From Bacteroidales bacterium (GTDB taxonomy: Bacteria > Bacteroidota > Bacteroidia > Bacteroidales > UBA932), in the NCBI GenBank assembly GCA_017504965.1, contig JAFVQD010000006.1, positions 186,001 to 250,000 on the forward strand: DNA of 64,000 nt. The letters run 5' to 3'. Position 1 is the first letter of the stretch. Every line of letters starts with the position of its first letter. Under the pieces are notes generated by a model that was given only the letters and a program-made list of their open reading frames with translations, had not been told where the DNA came from and searched no databases. The translations under genes and the position numbers were made by a program. This document shows positions 26,086-35,566 of the stretch, piece by piece.

Positions 26086-27753
26086 ATGGCTGACAAAATT
26101 TCAAGAAGATCATTCCTTAAGACCGGTGCCATCGCCGCCGGTGCATTAGGTATAGGTTTCTACTCTGGGACCAGAGTTCGATCAAACAACCCATTTGACA
26201 CCATCATCAAGAACGGCACCGTCTATACAGGTGACGGCAAAGCTCCCATCATCGGAGATGTAGGTATCAAAAACGGCAAGATCGCCGCTATCGGCAACCT
26301 CGGCACCTATGCTGACAATATCGTGGATGTACACGGTCTCGCTGTCTCTCCGGGCTTCATCGACATCCACACCCACACAGATACAAATCTTCTACAGGCC
26401 CCCAAAGGGGACAGCCGTATTTTCCAGGGTGTGACCACAGACATAGGTGGAAACTGCGGAGATTCACCATTCCCCTATTCTGACGAATATTTCAGGACCA
26501 AAGAGGGGACACTCCGCTACGGATACCCTTACTGGCAAGACATAGACGGCTTCTATGACGCCCTCCGCAAGAACAGGATAGGTATCAACTACGGCTCATA
26601 TACAGGTCAAGGACAGCTCCGCTCTGCTGTAGTCGGAGACAACGCAGTGGCTGCGACAGCTGCACAGCTCGACAAGATGAAAGGGATCCTGGCAGATGAG
26701 ATGGATGCAGGGAGCATCGGTCTGTCGTGCGGTCTTGAATATGCACCGGGCTCATACGCTACAGACGAGGAGCTGGTAGAACTCTGTAAAGTGGTGGCAG
26801 CCAAAGATGGTCTTTTCGCCATCCATATGCGCAACGAAGATGACCGAGTGGAACAATCGATCAAAGAGGCCATCGCTATCGCACGCAAATCGGGTGTACG
26901 CCTCCAGATCTCCCATCTTAAGGCACAGAACGCAAATAACTGGCACAAAGGCCCTGCGATGCTGAAACTAATCGAAGAGGCACGTGCTGAGGGTATCGAT
27001 GTGGCATTTGACCGCTACCCTTATATCGCATTCTCTACAGGTCTGAACTCATTTATCCCCCTTACTGACCGTCAGGGATCCAACGAGGAGGTCCTTGCCC
27101 GTCTTATCGACGAGAAGAAAGCTGCAGAGATCGGAAAATATGCAGAATCACGCTTCAAGAGACTCGGTGGTCCCCAAAACGTAGTGGTAGTTGGCTTCCA
27201 GCTCCCTGAGAACAAGAAGTTCATCGGCAAAAATCTCGTGGAGTGCTGCGAGATGACAGGTATGGAGCCTTGGCCATTTGTCCGCAAAATGCTCATCGAC
27301 GAAAAACTGTACCCCGATATCATCGGCTTCGCAATGCACGAGGACAATGTAAGACTCTTCCTGTCCCATCCTCTCGGCATGCCGGCTTCAGACGGCAGTG
27401 TATACTCACCTGAGGGTCCTCTTGGCGAAACAATGCCTCACCCACGCTCATATGGTTCGTTCACACGCTTCTTCGGCAAATATGTAAGGGAAGACAAGAT
27501 ATGTGACCTCTCTACAGCAGTTCACAAAGCCACAGCACTCCCTGCATCGAGACTTCACCTTAAAGACAGAGGTCTCCTTGTTCCAAACTACGCTGCAGAC
27601 ATCGTGGTATTCAACCCTGAAACCATCATCGACCTCTCAAGTTTCGTAGAACCTCACAAATTCAATGCAGGCATCGAACAGGTATTCGTAAATGGCGTAT
27701 GGACCATCCGCGACGGCAAACACACAGGAGAACTTGCCGGCCAATTGATCTAA
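26086..27753 (+). CDS. Tat-exported N-acyl-D-amino-acid deacylase family amidohydrolase
   Basis: 555 residues. The N-terminus SRRSFLKTGAIAAGALGIGF is a Tat signal, so the folded enzyme is exported. The catalytic body matches D-aminoacylase/N-acyl-D-glutamate deacylase: FIDIHTHTDTNL (HxH zinc ligands, ~95), GNCGDSPFPY (metal Cys), LQISHLKAQNANNWHKG (His, ~268), VAFDRYPYIAFSTGL, and MPASDGSVY (Asp, ~438) followed by HPRSYGSFTRFFGKYVRED. All expected ligands are present. It would release D-amino acids from N-acylated substrates in the periplasm. It is co-transcribed with apbE (one base gap) and ends at a strong terminator. Confidence 0.92.
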   Translation: MADKISRRSFLKTGAIAAGALGIGFYSGTRVRSNNPFDTIIKNGTVYTGDGKAPIIGDVGIKNGKIAAIGNLGTYADNIVDVHGLAVSPGFIDIHTHTDTNLLQAPKGDSRIFQGVTTDIGGNCGDSPFPYSDEYFRTKEGTLRYGYPYWQDIDGFYDALRKNRIGINYGSYTGQGQLRSAVVGDNAVAATAAQLDKMKGILADEMDAGSIGLSCGLEYAPGSYATDEELVELCKVVAAKDGLFAIHMRNEDDRVEQSIKEAIAIARKSGVRLQISHLKAQNANNWHKGPAMLKLIEEARAEGIDVAFDRYPYIAFSTGLNSFIPLTDRQGSNEEVLARLIDEKKAAEIGKYAESRFKRLGGPQNVVVVGFQLPENKKFIGKNLVECCEMTGMEPWPFVRKMLIDEKLYPDIIGFAMHEDNVRLFLSHPLGMPASDGSVYSPEGPLGETMPHPRSYGSFTRFFGKYVREDKICDLSTAVHKATALPASRLHLKDRGLLVPNYAADIVVFNPETIIDLSSFVEPHKFNAGIEQVFVNGVWTIRDGKHTGELAGQLI

Positions 27754-27771
27754 ATACATACGACAAAAAAG

Positions 27772-27813
27772 AGTTCCCGCGACCGATTTTAACGAATTTC
27801 AGTCGCGGGAACT
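27772..27813. terminator. Bidirectional terminator between amidohydrolase and fumarase genes
   Basis: Perfect twelve-base-pair stem AGTTCCCGCGAC/GTCGCGGGAACT with an 18-base loop, flanked by A and T tracts, placed between two convergent genes. Confidence 0.9.
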
Positions 27814-27835
27814 TTTTTATTTACAAGTGTGTCTG

Positions 27836-29455
27836 TTATAGACCCAATTTCTTGAAGAAGTCGTTTCCTTTATCGTCCACGAGGATGAATGCAGGGAAGT
27901 CAACTACATTGATCTTCCAGATAGCCTCCATACCAAGTTCAGGATACTCTACGCACTCAATGCTCTTGATATTGTTCTGAGCAAGGATAGCAGCAGGACC
28001 ACCGATAGAGCCAAGATAGAATCCGCCATATTTATGACAAGCATCTGTTACCTGCTGGCTTCTGTTACCTTTAGCAAGCATAATCATACTGCCACCGTGG
28101 CTCTGGAACAGATCTACGTATGAGTCCATACGGCCTGCAGTTGTAGGACCCATTGATCCGCAAGGCATTCCTTCTGGTGTCTTGGCAGGACCGGCATAGT
28201 AGATAGGATGATCTTTCAGGTATTGTGGCATCTCTTCGCCTCTGTCCAGACGCTCTTTGATCTTGGCGTGAGCGATATCGCGACCTACGATGATAGTACC
28301 GTTAAGGCTCAGACGGGTAGATACCGGATATTTTGAAAGCTCTTTAAGGATCTCAGACATAGGCTGGTCAAGATTGATCTTGACAGCTTCACCTTCACCT
28401 GCATTGCGAAGCTCTTCAGGGATCAGGCGTGATGGATTGTCGTCAAGTTTCTCGATCCAGATACCATCTTTATTGATCTTGGTCTTGATGTTACGGTCAG
28501 CTGAACAGCTTACACCCATACCTACAGGGCAGCTTGCACCGTGGCGAGGAAGACGGATGATGCGTACATCGTGAGCAAAGTATTTGCCACCGAACTGCGC
28601 ACCCAAACCGATCTTGTAAGCCTCCTCAAGTACAAGTTTCTCAAGCTCGATATCGCGGAATGCACGACCGGTCTCATCACCTGTAGTAGGAAGATTGTCG
28701 TAGTATTTGCAAGAAGCCAATTTGACGGTCAGAAGGTTTCTCTCTGCAGATGTACCACCGATTACGAAAGCGATGTGGTAAGGGGGACAAGCAGCTGTAC
28801 CAAGGGTTTTCATCTTCCCTACAAGGAATGGTACAAGTGTCTGAGGGTTAAGGATAGCTTTGGTCTCCTGATACAGATAAGTCTTGTTTGCAGAGCCGCC
28901 ACCTTTGGTTACACACAGGAAGTGGTACTCGTTACCCTCACAAGATTCGATGTCGATTTGTGCTGGGAGGTTACATTTGGTATTGACCTCATCATACATA
29001 TTTAGAGGTGCATTTTGCGAGTAGCGGAGGTTCTCCTCAGTGTATGTTTTATAAACACCCAATGAAAGTGCCTCTTCGTCGCAGTAGCCGGTCCACACCT
29101 GCTGACCTTTTTCACCGTGGATGATAGCAGTACCTGTATCCTGACAGAAAGGGAGTTTCCCTTTGCAAGCCACTTCGGCATTGCGGAGGAAGGTAAGAGC
29201 TACATATTTGTCGTTCTCAGATGCCTCAGGATCGTTAAGAACTTTAGCGACCATTTCATTGTGCTCAGGGCGCAGCATAAATGACACATCACGGAAAGCG
29301 GTGTTGGCCATAACTGTAAGACCCTCTTGGGCAACTTTCAGAATCTCGTGTCCCTCAAATTCAGATGTGCTTACATATTGCTCTGAACCAGGGATTTTGT
29401 AGTATTCAGTCTTGTCTTCGCCAAGCTGAAACATAGGTGCATATTTAAAACTCAT
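27836..29455 (-). CDS. fumA: Fumarate hydratase, class I
   Basis: 539-residue oxygen-sensitive [4Fe-4S] enzyme that interconverts fumarate and malate in the reductive branch of the TCA cycle, typical of anaerobic Bacteroidales. The N-terminal Fumerase domain (~10-290) shows [13 protein letters not shown] (cluster Cys), [17 protein letters not shown] (Cys) and [12 protein letters not shown]; the C-terminal Fumerase_C domain (~340-539) contains [19 protein letters not shown] (its Cys and catalytic region) and ends [20 protein letters not shown]. Both alpha- and beta-type domains are fused, as in FumA/FumB. It is monocistronic, ending at the shared terminator. Confidence 0.95.
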   Translation of the reverse strand: MSFKYAPMFQLGEDKTEYYKIPGSEQYVSTSEFEGHEILKVAQEGLTVMANTAFRDVSFMLRPEHNEMVAKVLNDPEASENDKYVALTFLRNAEVACKGKLPFCQDTGTAIIHGEKGQQVWTGYCDEEALSLGVYKTYTEENLRYSQNAPLNMYDEVNTKCNLPAQIDIESCEGNEYHFLCVTKGGGSANKTYLYQETKAILNPQTLVPFLVGKMKTLGTAACPPYHIAFVIGGTSAERNLLTVKLASCKYYDNLPTTGDETGRAFRDIELEKLVLEEAYKIGLGAQFGGKYFAHDVRIIRLPRHGASCPVGMGVSCSADRNIKTKINKDGIWIEKLDDNPSRLIPEELRNAGEGEAVKINLDQPMSEILKELSKYPVSTRLSLNGTIIVGRDIAHAKIKERLDRGEEMPQYLKDHPIYYAGPAKTPEGMPCGSMGPTTAGRMDSYVDLFQSHGGSMIMLAKGNRSQQVTDACHKYGGFYLGSIGGPAAILAQNNIKSIECVEYPELGMEAIWKINVVDFPAFILVDDKGNDFFKKLGL

Positions 29456-29509
29456 ATCTGAATGTATTTAATATATATGTTTGTATTCTTAATCTCACAA
29501 AGGTAGTAA

Positions 29510-30605
29510 TTATTTCCCATCTTCTCCACCCCCCATCAGGAAGGTCTTCATAAATGCATTGAGATCTCCGTCGAGGACCCCCTGGGTGTCGGAGGTCTCA
29601 TAGCCGGTGCGGAGATCCTTCACCATCTTATATGGATGTAGGACATAGCTTCTGATCTGTGACCCCCACTCGATTTTTTTCTTTTGACCCTCAAGTTCAG
29701 CCTGCTTCTCCTGTCTCTTCTTCAGTTCCAGATCATAAAGATGTGACTTAAGAATCCTGAGGGCATTCTGTCTGTTGTCCAGCTGCGAACGTGTCTCTGT
29801 ATTCTCCACCACGATACCTGTGGGGATATGCCTTACCCTCACACCTGTCTCCACTTTGTTTACATTCTGTCCTCCCGCTCCAGATGAACGGTAGGTATCC
29901 CACTCCAGGTCTGCAGGATTGATCTCTATCTCTATCGTGTCATCCACCAGAGGATATACAAATACAGAGGAGAATGTGGTCTGTCTCTTTCCCTGGGCAT
30001 TGAAAGGAGAGATTCTGACCAGTCTATGGACTCCACTCTCAGCCTTCAGATATCCGAAAGCGAACTCACCATCAAACTCCATAGTGACAGACTTTATCCC
30101 GGCCTCATCACCCTCTATCACATCGGCCACTCGTACCTTATAGCCATTCCTCTCACCCCATCTCATATACATCCTCATCAGCATCGATGACCAGTCATTC
30201 GACTCTGTTCCACCTGCTCCTGAATTGATTTTGAGGATGGCACCCAGATTATCCCCCTCCTCTCCAAGCATATTTCTGGCCTCCAGATCCTCCACCTTAG
30301 AGAGGAGAATTTCGAACTGCTGATCCACATCACCCTCCACACTCGGATCATCCTTGGCAAAATCGATAAGGACCTCCAGATCCGAATAGAGTGATGTCAC
30401 CTCATCAAATGATGTTACCCAATATTTGACTCCAGAGAGCTCCTTCAGGAATTTTTCCGCCGCTTTCGGATCGTCCCAAAAGCCCGCTGCTGTAGTTTTA
30501 GCCTGTGCATCTTCCACTTCGATCCTCTTCGAATCGACGTCAAAGACACCTCCCCAGCGTATCAATACGCTGATGCAAATCTTTTACTTGCTCTAATGTT
30601 ATCAT
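29510..30605 (-). CDS. prfB: Peptide chain release factor 2 (programmed +1 frameshift)
   Basis: Translation termination factor for UGA and UAA codons. The start is ATG at 30605; the first 21 codons end with …TLGRCL and an in-frame TGA (30540-30542), then a +1 slip at CTT-T resumes at GAC (30541) and reads DVDSKRIEVEDAQ through to the stop, 364 residues in total. The RF2 tripeptide anticodon SPF (RISPFNAQGKRQ) and the GGQ motif in SSGAGGQNVNK are intact. The downstream frame alone is an ORF of 351 residues and would be wrongly annotated as the whole gene. It lies ten bases after recX. Confidence 0.95.
30539..30551 (-). promoter_or_regulatory. RF2 autoregulatory +1 frameshift site
   Basis: On the minus strand: AGG (30551-30549), TGT, CTT (30545-30543), TGA (30542-30540), C (30539). 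This is the classic internal Shine-Dalgarno AGG with three-base spacing, slippery CTT, and a TGAC stop context. Low RF2 lets ribosomes stall at TGA and shift +1. Confidence 0.93.
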
Positions 30606-30615
30606 ACCTTGCTAT

Positions 30616-31086
30616 CTATCTTAGGCTTCGGACATAGGGACCCACTTCTTCGTATGAATATCCCCTGCCCAAAGCGAATTTTATCGTTTTTATCCGTCTT
30701 TTCTCCACATCCTCCTCTTTAGAGAGGGAGCTCCATTTTCTCAGTACCACCTCCTGCATCCTATCCCGGGCTCCCCCCCGGTCCACCTCCTCCAGCGCCT
30801 GAGCTATAATTTCAGAACCGATACCCTTTCCCTTCAATGCAAACTCTATCTTTCTGGGGCCCCACCCCGCAAGTGATGACTTGTCCCTGGCATAAGCGGC
30901 TGCATACCTGCCGTCATCGAGATAACGCTCCCGCTTGAGTGACTCAACAATCTCCTCTACAGCCCCTTCGGGCAATGAGAACTTGAGTAATCTCTCCCTT
31001 ATATCTGCGGAGCAATACTCCCTTCGGGAACATATAGCCTCCATCTTGGCCAATGCCATCTTCTTCTGGTCTATCTCCACCTTCAT
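30616..31086 (-). CDS. recX: Regulatory protein RecX
   Basis: 156-residue modulator of RecA filaments, composed of repeated three-helix units: ICSRREYCSADIRERLLKFSLPE, then IVESLKRERYLDDGRYAAAYARDKSSLAGWGPRKIEFAL, here noted by its core ERYLDDGRYAAAYARDK, GWGPRKIEFALKGKGI. In this window recA is four genes upstream in the same run, an unusual spacing since recX often follows recA directly. It begins three bases after the patatin gene and is followed after ten bases by prfB. Confidence 0.88.
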   Translation of the reverse strand: MKVEIDQKKMALAKMEAICSRREYCSADIRERLLKFSLPEGAVEEIVESLKRERYLDDGRYAAAYARDKSSLAGWGPRKIEFALKGKGIGSEIIAQALEEVDRGGARDRMQEVVLRKWSSLSKEEDVEKRRIKTIKFALGRGYSYEEVGPYVRSLR

Positions 31087-31089
31087 ACC

Positions 31090-33453
31090 CTAAAAATAAT
31101 ATCCGATATTGAGAAACGCACCCATCTTCTTCGTATGGCTGGCCCAGTGGAGATCCAATGACACAGGGCCTATAGCACTCTGATAACCGGACTGCACTCC
31201 GAATCCCCACACATTGTCCGTATAGTCCGGATGAAAAAAATGTTTCAGCTCATTTGCATCGTGAAGATAGTTCGACATCGCTGTGAGGTAGAATTTGTCA
31301 AACACCTCCCACCTGAAATCGAGTCGCAGTATCACCACATTGTTATATACATACTCCACCTTATTTATCCCCACAAAAGGGAGCTCCTGCTCGAAATGTC
31401 TCCCCTGCATCTGTCCGCCACCTATAAAGTTAGCAAAATAGTCGTAGATGGGACGGTCATCGTGATAGTAAGCATCCTTCGCGAAGACCATACCGGCATA
31501 AGCTTGTGGCATCAGATTGAATCTCCTCCCGATGGGAATATACGAGACCAGACTTCCGTAAGCCTGGCCCAGTTTTAGTTTCTTTGGCTGGTCGAAATCC
31601 ACCACACTGTTTCCAAACTGGTAGAAATTCCACACTCCGTGGAGGTTCAGATCCACACCTCTATTGGGAAAGATATCCCTGTCTCTGGTATCATAATCGA
31701 AGTATACAAATGCCCCCAGGGTATTTACAGGGGCAAATGCCACCTGCCCCACGTCTGTCAGCGAGAGATATTTCGGGGTCCTGTACATCTGGAAATCAAG
31801 GCCGCCTCCTGCACCTATATTCTTCGAATAGAATTGCGAGATAAATACCTTGACATCCTGTCTGTTGCTTCTTATGTTTACGAATTGGTTACCGTTCTCA
31901 TTGATATCGATATCGTTCTCTTTAAAGTAGTACTCCACATTGATATTGGGCCACACTCCTGCAGCATAAGATGCTGACACCTTCACCCAGGGGTTATAAC
32001 TCAGTTTGGTAGAGAGGCTGGCCTTGAATCCCCTAAGCCTGTGCTCGTTCATAGCAAATCTGAATCCCAGTGCTGCTGTCTCGTATGAATCAAATCGGAA
32101 ACCGAGTTTGAAACTGTTAGGCTCATTCAGTTTGAAGACAAATTCGAGCTGATAACCTGTATCATCTCCCTCCATCTTCCTGACGTAGTATGTAATATTT
32201 GAAAATGCCTTGGTCCCATAGAAGAACGATACTGCTTTGTCTATATCATTTTTGGTCATCGGAGAGGACAAATCGAGTCTCGACTTCTTCTCAAGCCAGG
32301 GGACATCCTCTACCCTGACACCATTCCACACCACCTCCGACACCTTTATCTTCTCTATAAGGAGATTGATAGCCTTCTTATTATTATATTTCTGGGTAAG
32401 GTCTGCGCCATAAGACTCCAGTTCTTTTTTCAGAGCCTCAAACTCCCCTTTTTTGGAGAGGGCCGTATTGTACCCTATCTCCATTATCTCCTGTATACTC
32501 TTCTTATCGAAGCTGAGGGTACCATATCCCCCCTCTTTAAGGTTAGGGTTAAGGTAGATATTGCACATCTTGGCGTGCTCCTGTACCTGGCTCCCTGTGA
32601 CTATACCGAAAAGCTGCCCCAGAAGTCCCGGCAGGGCATTGAGCTTCTGCGCATCGGAAGAGAGCCCTCCGGAGAGGTTCACACCTATAATTATATCTGC
32701 CCCCATAGCCTTGCAGACATCCACAGGGAAATTGTTCAGCATACCTCCATCCACCAGCACCTCATCACCGATCTGCACAGGGGTAAAGACTCCCGGTATC
32801 GCCATACTCGCCCTCATCGCCATAGGGAGTGTTCCATCCCTGTGGATCTTCTGGGTACCGTCTATCGCATTGACTGACACACAGGCATACGGGATAGGGA
32901 GAGTGTCGAAGTCGATAGAATCCTGATACCCCACCGCGAGGCTGTTGAGCATATTGAAAATATTGTTTCCGTTTATATACCCTCCGGGCAATGAGTTAAC
33001 GAAAGATTTCTGACCCACAAGGGTGGCCTCTTCGGGATTCTCCTCAGACATCCCCTTCGCCAATTTCTCGTTAATCTTATTCGGAATATCAAAAGGGATA
33101 TCTATCAAATACTTCGAATCAAGGGTCTTGTGTTCATAAGAGGTCTCTCTTCTGTCCACCTTGTTGGACATATAGATACCCCAGTCCATATTGGATATTA
33201 TGCTGTCCATCTCGGCAGAGGTGTACCCCAGTGCATACATACCACCTATTATCGACCCCATACTTGTACCGGCTATATAATCGACGGGGATCCCCACCTC
33301 CTCTATAAGCTTGATGACTCCGATATGGGCAGCCCCTTTCGCACCACCGCCAGCCAGAACAAGACCTACAGTAGGACGCTCCACACTCTCCTGTCCATAC
33401 AGGGATGGAGCCAATGCTACCATTAAGGTCAATATGACAATATACTTTTTCAT
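31090..33453 (-). CDS. Patatin-like phospholipase fused to an outer-membrane barrel
   Basis: 787 residues from the ATG at 33453. Signal peptide (MKKYIVILTLMVALAPSLYG), then a patatin domain (~30-215) with oxyanion motif LAGGGAKGAAHIGV, nucleophile GTSMGSI and catalytic VDGGML; a POTRA-like section (~350-430, EVVWNGVRVEDVPW) and a C-terminal Omp85-type beta barrel ending …HTKKMGAFLNIGYYF. This is a type Vd-like (PlpD) autotransporter-related layout. It is likely to be a lipase presented at the outer membrane, acting on phospholipids. It sits between rlmN (15 bases) and recX (three bases). Confidence 0.9.
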   Translation of the reverse strand: MKKYIVILTLMVALAPSLYGQESVERPTVGLVLAGGGAKGAAHIGVIKLIEEVGIPVDYIAGTSMGSIIGGMYALGYTSAEMDSIISNMDWGIYMSNKVDRRETSYEHKTLDSKYLIDIPFDIPNKINEKLAKGMSEENPEEATLVGQKSFVNSLPGGYINGNNIFNMLNSLAVGYQDSIDFDTLPIPYACVSVNAIDGTQKIHRDGTLPMAMRASMAIPGVFTPVQIGDEVLVDGGMLNNFPVDVCKAMGADIIIGVNLSGGLSSDAQKLNALPGLLGQLFGIVTGSQVQEHAKMCNIYLNPNLKEGGYGTLSFDKKSIQEIMEIGYNTALSKKGEFEALKKELESYGADLTQKYNNKKAINLLIEKIKVSEVVWNGVRVEDVPWLEKKSRLDLSSPMTKNDIDKAVSFFYGTKAFSNITYYVRKMEGDDTGYQLEFVFKLNEPNSFKLGFRFDSYETAALGFRFAMNEHRLRGFKASLSTKLSYNPWVKVSASYAAGVWPNINVEYYFKENDIDINENGNQFVNIRSNRQDVKVFISQFYSKNIGAGGGLDFQMYRTPKYLSLTDVGQVAFAPVNTLGAFVYFDYDTRDRDIFPNRGVDLNLHGVWNFYQFGNSVVDFDQPKKLKLGQAYGSLVSYIPIGRRFNLMPQAYAGMVFAKDAYYHDDRPIYDYFANFIGGGQMQGRHFEQELPFVGINKVEYVYNNVVILRLDFRWEVFDKFYLTAMSNYLHDANELKHFFHPDYTDNVWGFGVQSGYQSAIGPVSLDLHWASHTKKMGAFLNIGYYF

Positions 33454-33468
33454 CACCGTAATAAAGTG

Positions 33469-34473
33469 TCATTTACCGGCCAACATACCGCATGCAGCCA
33501 ACACATCTTCACCTCGCGAAGCACGAAGGGTGGTGATGATTCCGGCATCGTTGAGCCTTTTCTTGAACGCCTCTATGACAGGCATAGGTGATGGAGAGAG
33601 TTCTGAATCGGGGATTTTATGGAATCTGATCAGATTTATACGGCACTCCAGACCACTGAGGAGCCTGATGAGGGCATCTGCGTGCTTCTTGGTGTCGTTG
33701 ATCCCGGCAAACATTATATACTCGAAGCTCACCCTACGCTGACCTGTAAAATCATATTGCTTTATAAGCTTGACAGTCTCTTCGATAGGAAATGGCTTCT
33801 GCATCGGCATCAGAGAGAGTCTCTCTGACGGAAATGGGTCGTGAAGACTCACTGCCAGATGGCATTTGCAGTCGTCCAGATAGTTTTTCAGTGTGGGGAG
33901 GACCCCTATGGTAGAGAGGGTTATCCTTTTTGGACTCCATCCGAATCCCCACTCTGCTGTAAGTATCTCTATGGTCTTCAGGACAGCGTGATAATTGTCC
34001 AGAGGCTCTCCCATCCCCATAAAGACAGCGTTAGTGAGTTTTTCGGCCTCATCTATCTCCAGAAACTGGGATAGAATTTGTCCGGCTGTCAGATGGCCGT
34101 GAAAGCCCTGACGTCCGGTCATACAGAATTTGCATCCCATCTTGCACCCCACCTGGGATGAGACGCATATGGTGGATCTGTCATCATCGGGGATCATAAC
34201 GGTCTCTACCCCACGATCCCCGATCATAAACAGATATTTCTTGGTTCCGTCAGAAGAGATTATCTTTCCGGAATACTCTACCCGGCCCACTTCATACTCG
34301 GCCGAGAGCTTCTCTCTGGCACTTTTGGACAGGTTGGTCATATCATCTATACTCCTGACCCTCTTCTTATACAGCCAATCAGCTATCTGCTTGGCGGTAA
34401 AAGATGGAAGTCCGAATAGAGAGACGATATACTTCAGCTCTTCGAGATTATGTCCTAAAAGTACCTTCTTCAT
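33469..34473 (-). CDS. rlmN: 23S rRNA/tRNA adenine C2-methyltransferase RlmN
   Basis: 334-residue radical SAM enzyme that methylates C2 of A2503 in 23S rRNA and A37 of some tRNAs. The cluster motif is VGCKMGCKFCMTGRQGF (CxxxCxxC, ~residues 109-125), with SAM-binding NAVFMGMGEPLDNY (~148) and the mono-methyl-bearing cysteine region near the C-terminus (GEDVLAACGML). All motifs are complete and the length is normal. It starts five bases after the recA stop codon, so it is co-transcribed with recA. Confidence 0.95.
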   Translation of the reverse strand: MKKVLLGHNLEELKYIVSLFGLPSFTAKQIADWLYKKRVRSIDDMTNLSKSAREKLSAEYEVGRVEYSGKIISSDGTKKYLFMIGDRGVETVMIPDDDRSTICVSSQVGCKMGCKFCMTGRQGFHGHLTAGQILSQFLEIDEAEKLTNAVFMGMGEPLDNYHAVLKTIEILTAEWGFGWSPKRITLSTIGVLPTLKNYLDDCKCHLAVSLHDPFPSERLSLMPMQKPFPIEETVKLIKQYDFTGQRRVSFEYIMFAGINDTKKHADALIRLLSGLECRINLIRFHKIPDSELSPSPMPVIEAFKKRLNDAGIITTLRASRGEDVLAACGMLAGK

Positions 34474-34478
34474 CAGTA

Positions 34479-35510
34479 TTACTCTGTCACAGTTTTGATT
34501 TTCTCACGGATCTTGGCTTCGATCTCTTCTGTAAGTTCAGGATTGTCCATCAATAGCTGCTTGACAGCATCCCTGCCTTGGGCCAGCTTGGACTCACCAT
34601 AACTGAACCACGATCCGCTCTTTCTGATCACTTCAAATTCTACGCCCAAATCGACGATCTCTCCGATTTTTGAGATACCCTCACCGAACACTATATCAAA
34701 TTCAGCTTTACGGAATGGTGGAGCCATCTTATTCTTGACGATTTTGGCTCTGGTACGGTTACCGGTAGCCTCTTCGCCGTCTTTAAGCTGGGTCACCTTT
34801 CTCACATCGATACGTACTGACGCATAGAATTTGAGTGCATTACCACCTGTGGTGGTCTCAGGATTACCGAACATAATGCCGATCTTCTCACGAAGCTGAT
34901 TGATGAAGATACAGCAGGTGTTGGTCTTGGCGATGTTTGCAGTAAGCTTTCTAAGTGCCTGGCTCATAAGTCTTGCGTGCAGACCTACTCTGGAATCGCC
35001 CATCTCACCCTCAATCTCAGCTTTAGGGGTAAGAGCCGCTACAGAGTCGATCACGATAATATCTATCGCACCGCTTCTGATAAGATTGTCAGCCACCTCG
35101 AGAGCCTGCTCGCCATTGTCCGGCTGCGAGATAAGGAGAGTATCTACATTTACACCCAGATTCTTCGCATAAGTACGGTCAAATGCGTGCTCTGCATCGA
35201 TAATGGCAGCTATACCGCCATTTTTCTGAGCCTCTGCGATGGCGTGGATAGCCAATGTGGTCTTACCGCTGGACTCAGGCCCATAGATCTCAATCACCCT
35301 TCCTCTGGGATACCCTCCGATTCCCAGTGCATGATCCAATGCGATGGACCCTGTACCAATAGTGGAAACTTCCCATTCAGGCTGATCCCCCATCTTCATA
35401 ATAGTCCCTTTACCAAAATCCTTTTCTATCTTAGCGATAGTCGCTTGAAGTGCTTTAAGCTTGGCTTCATTCACTTGCGCAGCCTGATTTTCTACAATTT
35501 CTTTTCCCAT
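34479..35510 (-). CDS. recA: RecA recombinase
   Basis: 343-residue recombination and SOS protein. Motifs: Walker [11 protein letters not shown] (~residues 74-83), the MAW-like [19 protein letters not shown] (~155-173, cut), L1/L2 DNA-binding loops with [24 protein letters not shown] (core [20 protein letters not shown]), and the C-terminal domain. It heads the operon recA-rlmN-patatin-recX-prfB. Its promoter is back-to-back with that of dnaG. Confidence 0.98.
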   Translation of the reverse strand: MGKEIVENQAAQVNEAKLKALQATIAKIEKDFGKGTIMKMGDQPEWEVSTIGTGSIALDHALGIGGYPRGRVIEIYGPESSGKTTLAIHAIAEAQKNGGIAAIIDAEHAFDRTYAKNLGVNVDTLLISQPDNGEQALEVADNLIRSGAIDIIVIDSVAALTPKAEIEGEMGDSRVGLHARLMSQALRKLTANIAKTNTCCIFINQLREKIGIMFGNPETTTGGNALKFYASVRIDVRKVTQLKDGEEATGNRTRAKIVKNKMAPPFRKAEFDIVFGEGISKIGEIVDLGVEFEVIRKSGSWFSYGESKLAQGRDAVKQLLMDNPELTEEIEAKIREKIKTVTE

Positions 35511-35531
35511 AACTCAATCTTTTTAATCTAT

Positions 35532-35562
35532 GCAAAGATAGTGATATTATTGCTATCTTTGC
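35532..35562. promoter_or_regulatory. Divergent recA/dnaG promoter pair forming an inverted repeat
   Basis: GCAAAGATA (35532-35540) and TATCTTTGC (35554-35562) are perfect mirror copies, 13 bases apart. Each contains a TAnnTTTG -7 element: TATCTTTG on the minus strand for recA (35540-35533, ATG 22 bases on) and on the plus strand for dnaG (35554-35561, ATG five bases on). For recA a TTG lies 21 bases upstream of its -7 element. Confidence 0.65.
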
Positions 35563-35566
35563 AACT

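Noticed and set aside
29510-30565. prfB as a 351-residue gene starting at 30565
   Set aside because: The true frame starts at ATG 30605 and uses the AGG-TGT-CTT-TGA-C frameshift site; the first residues of the shorter ORF are read in the wrong frame.
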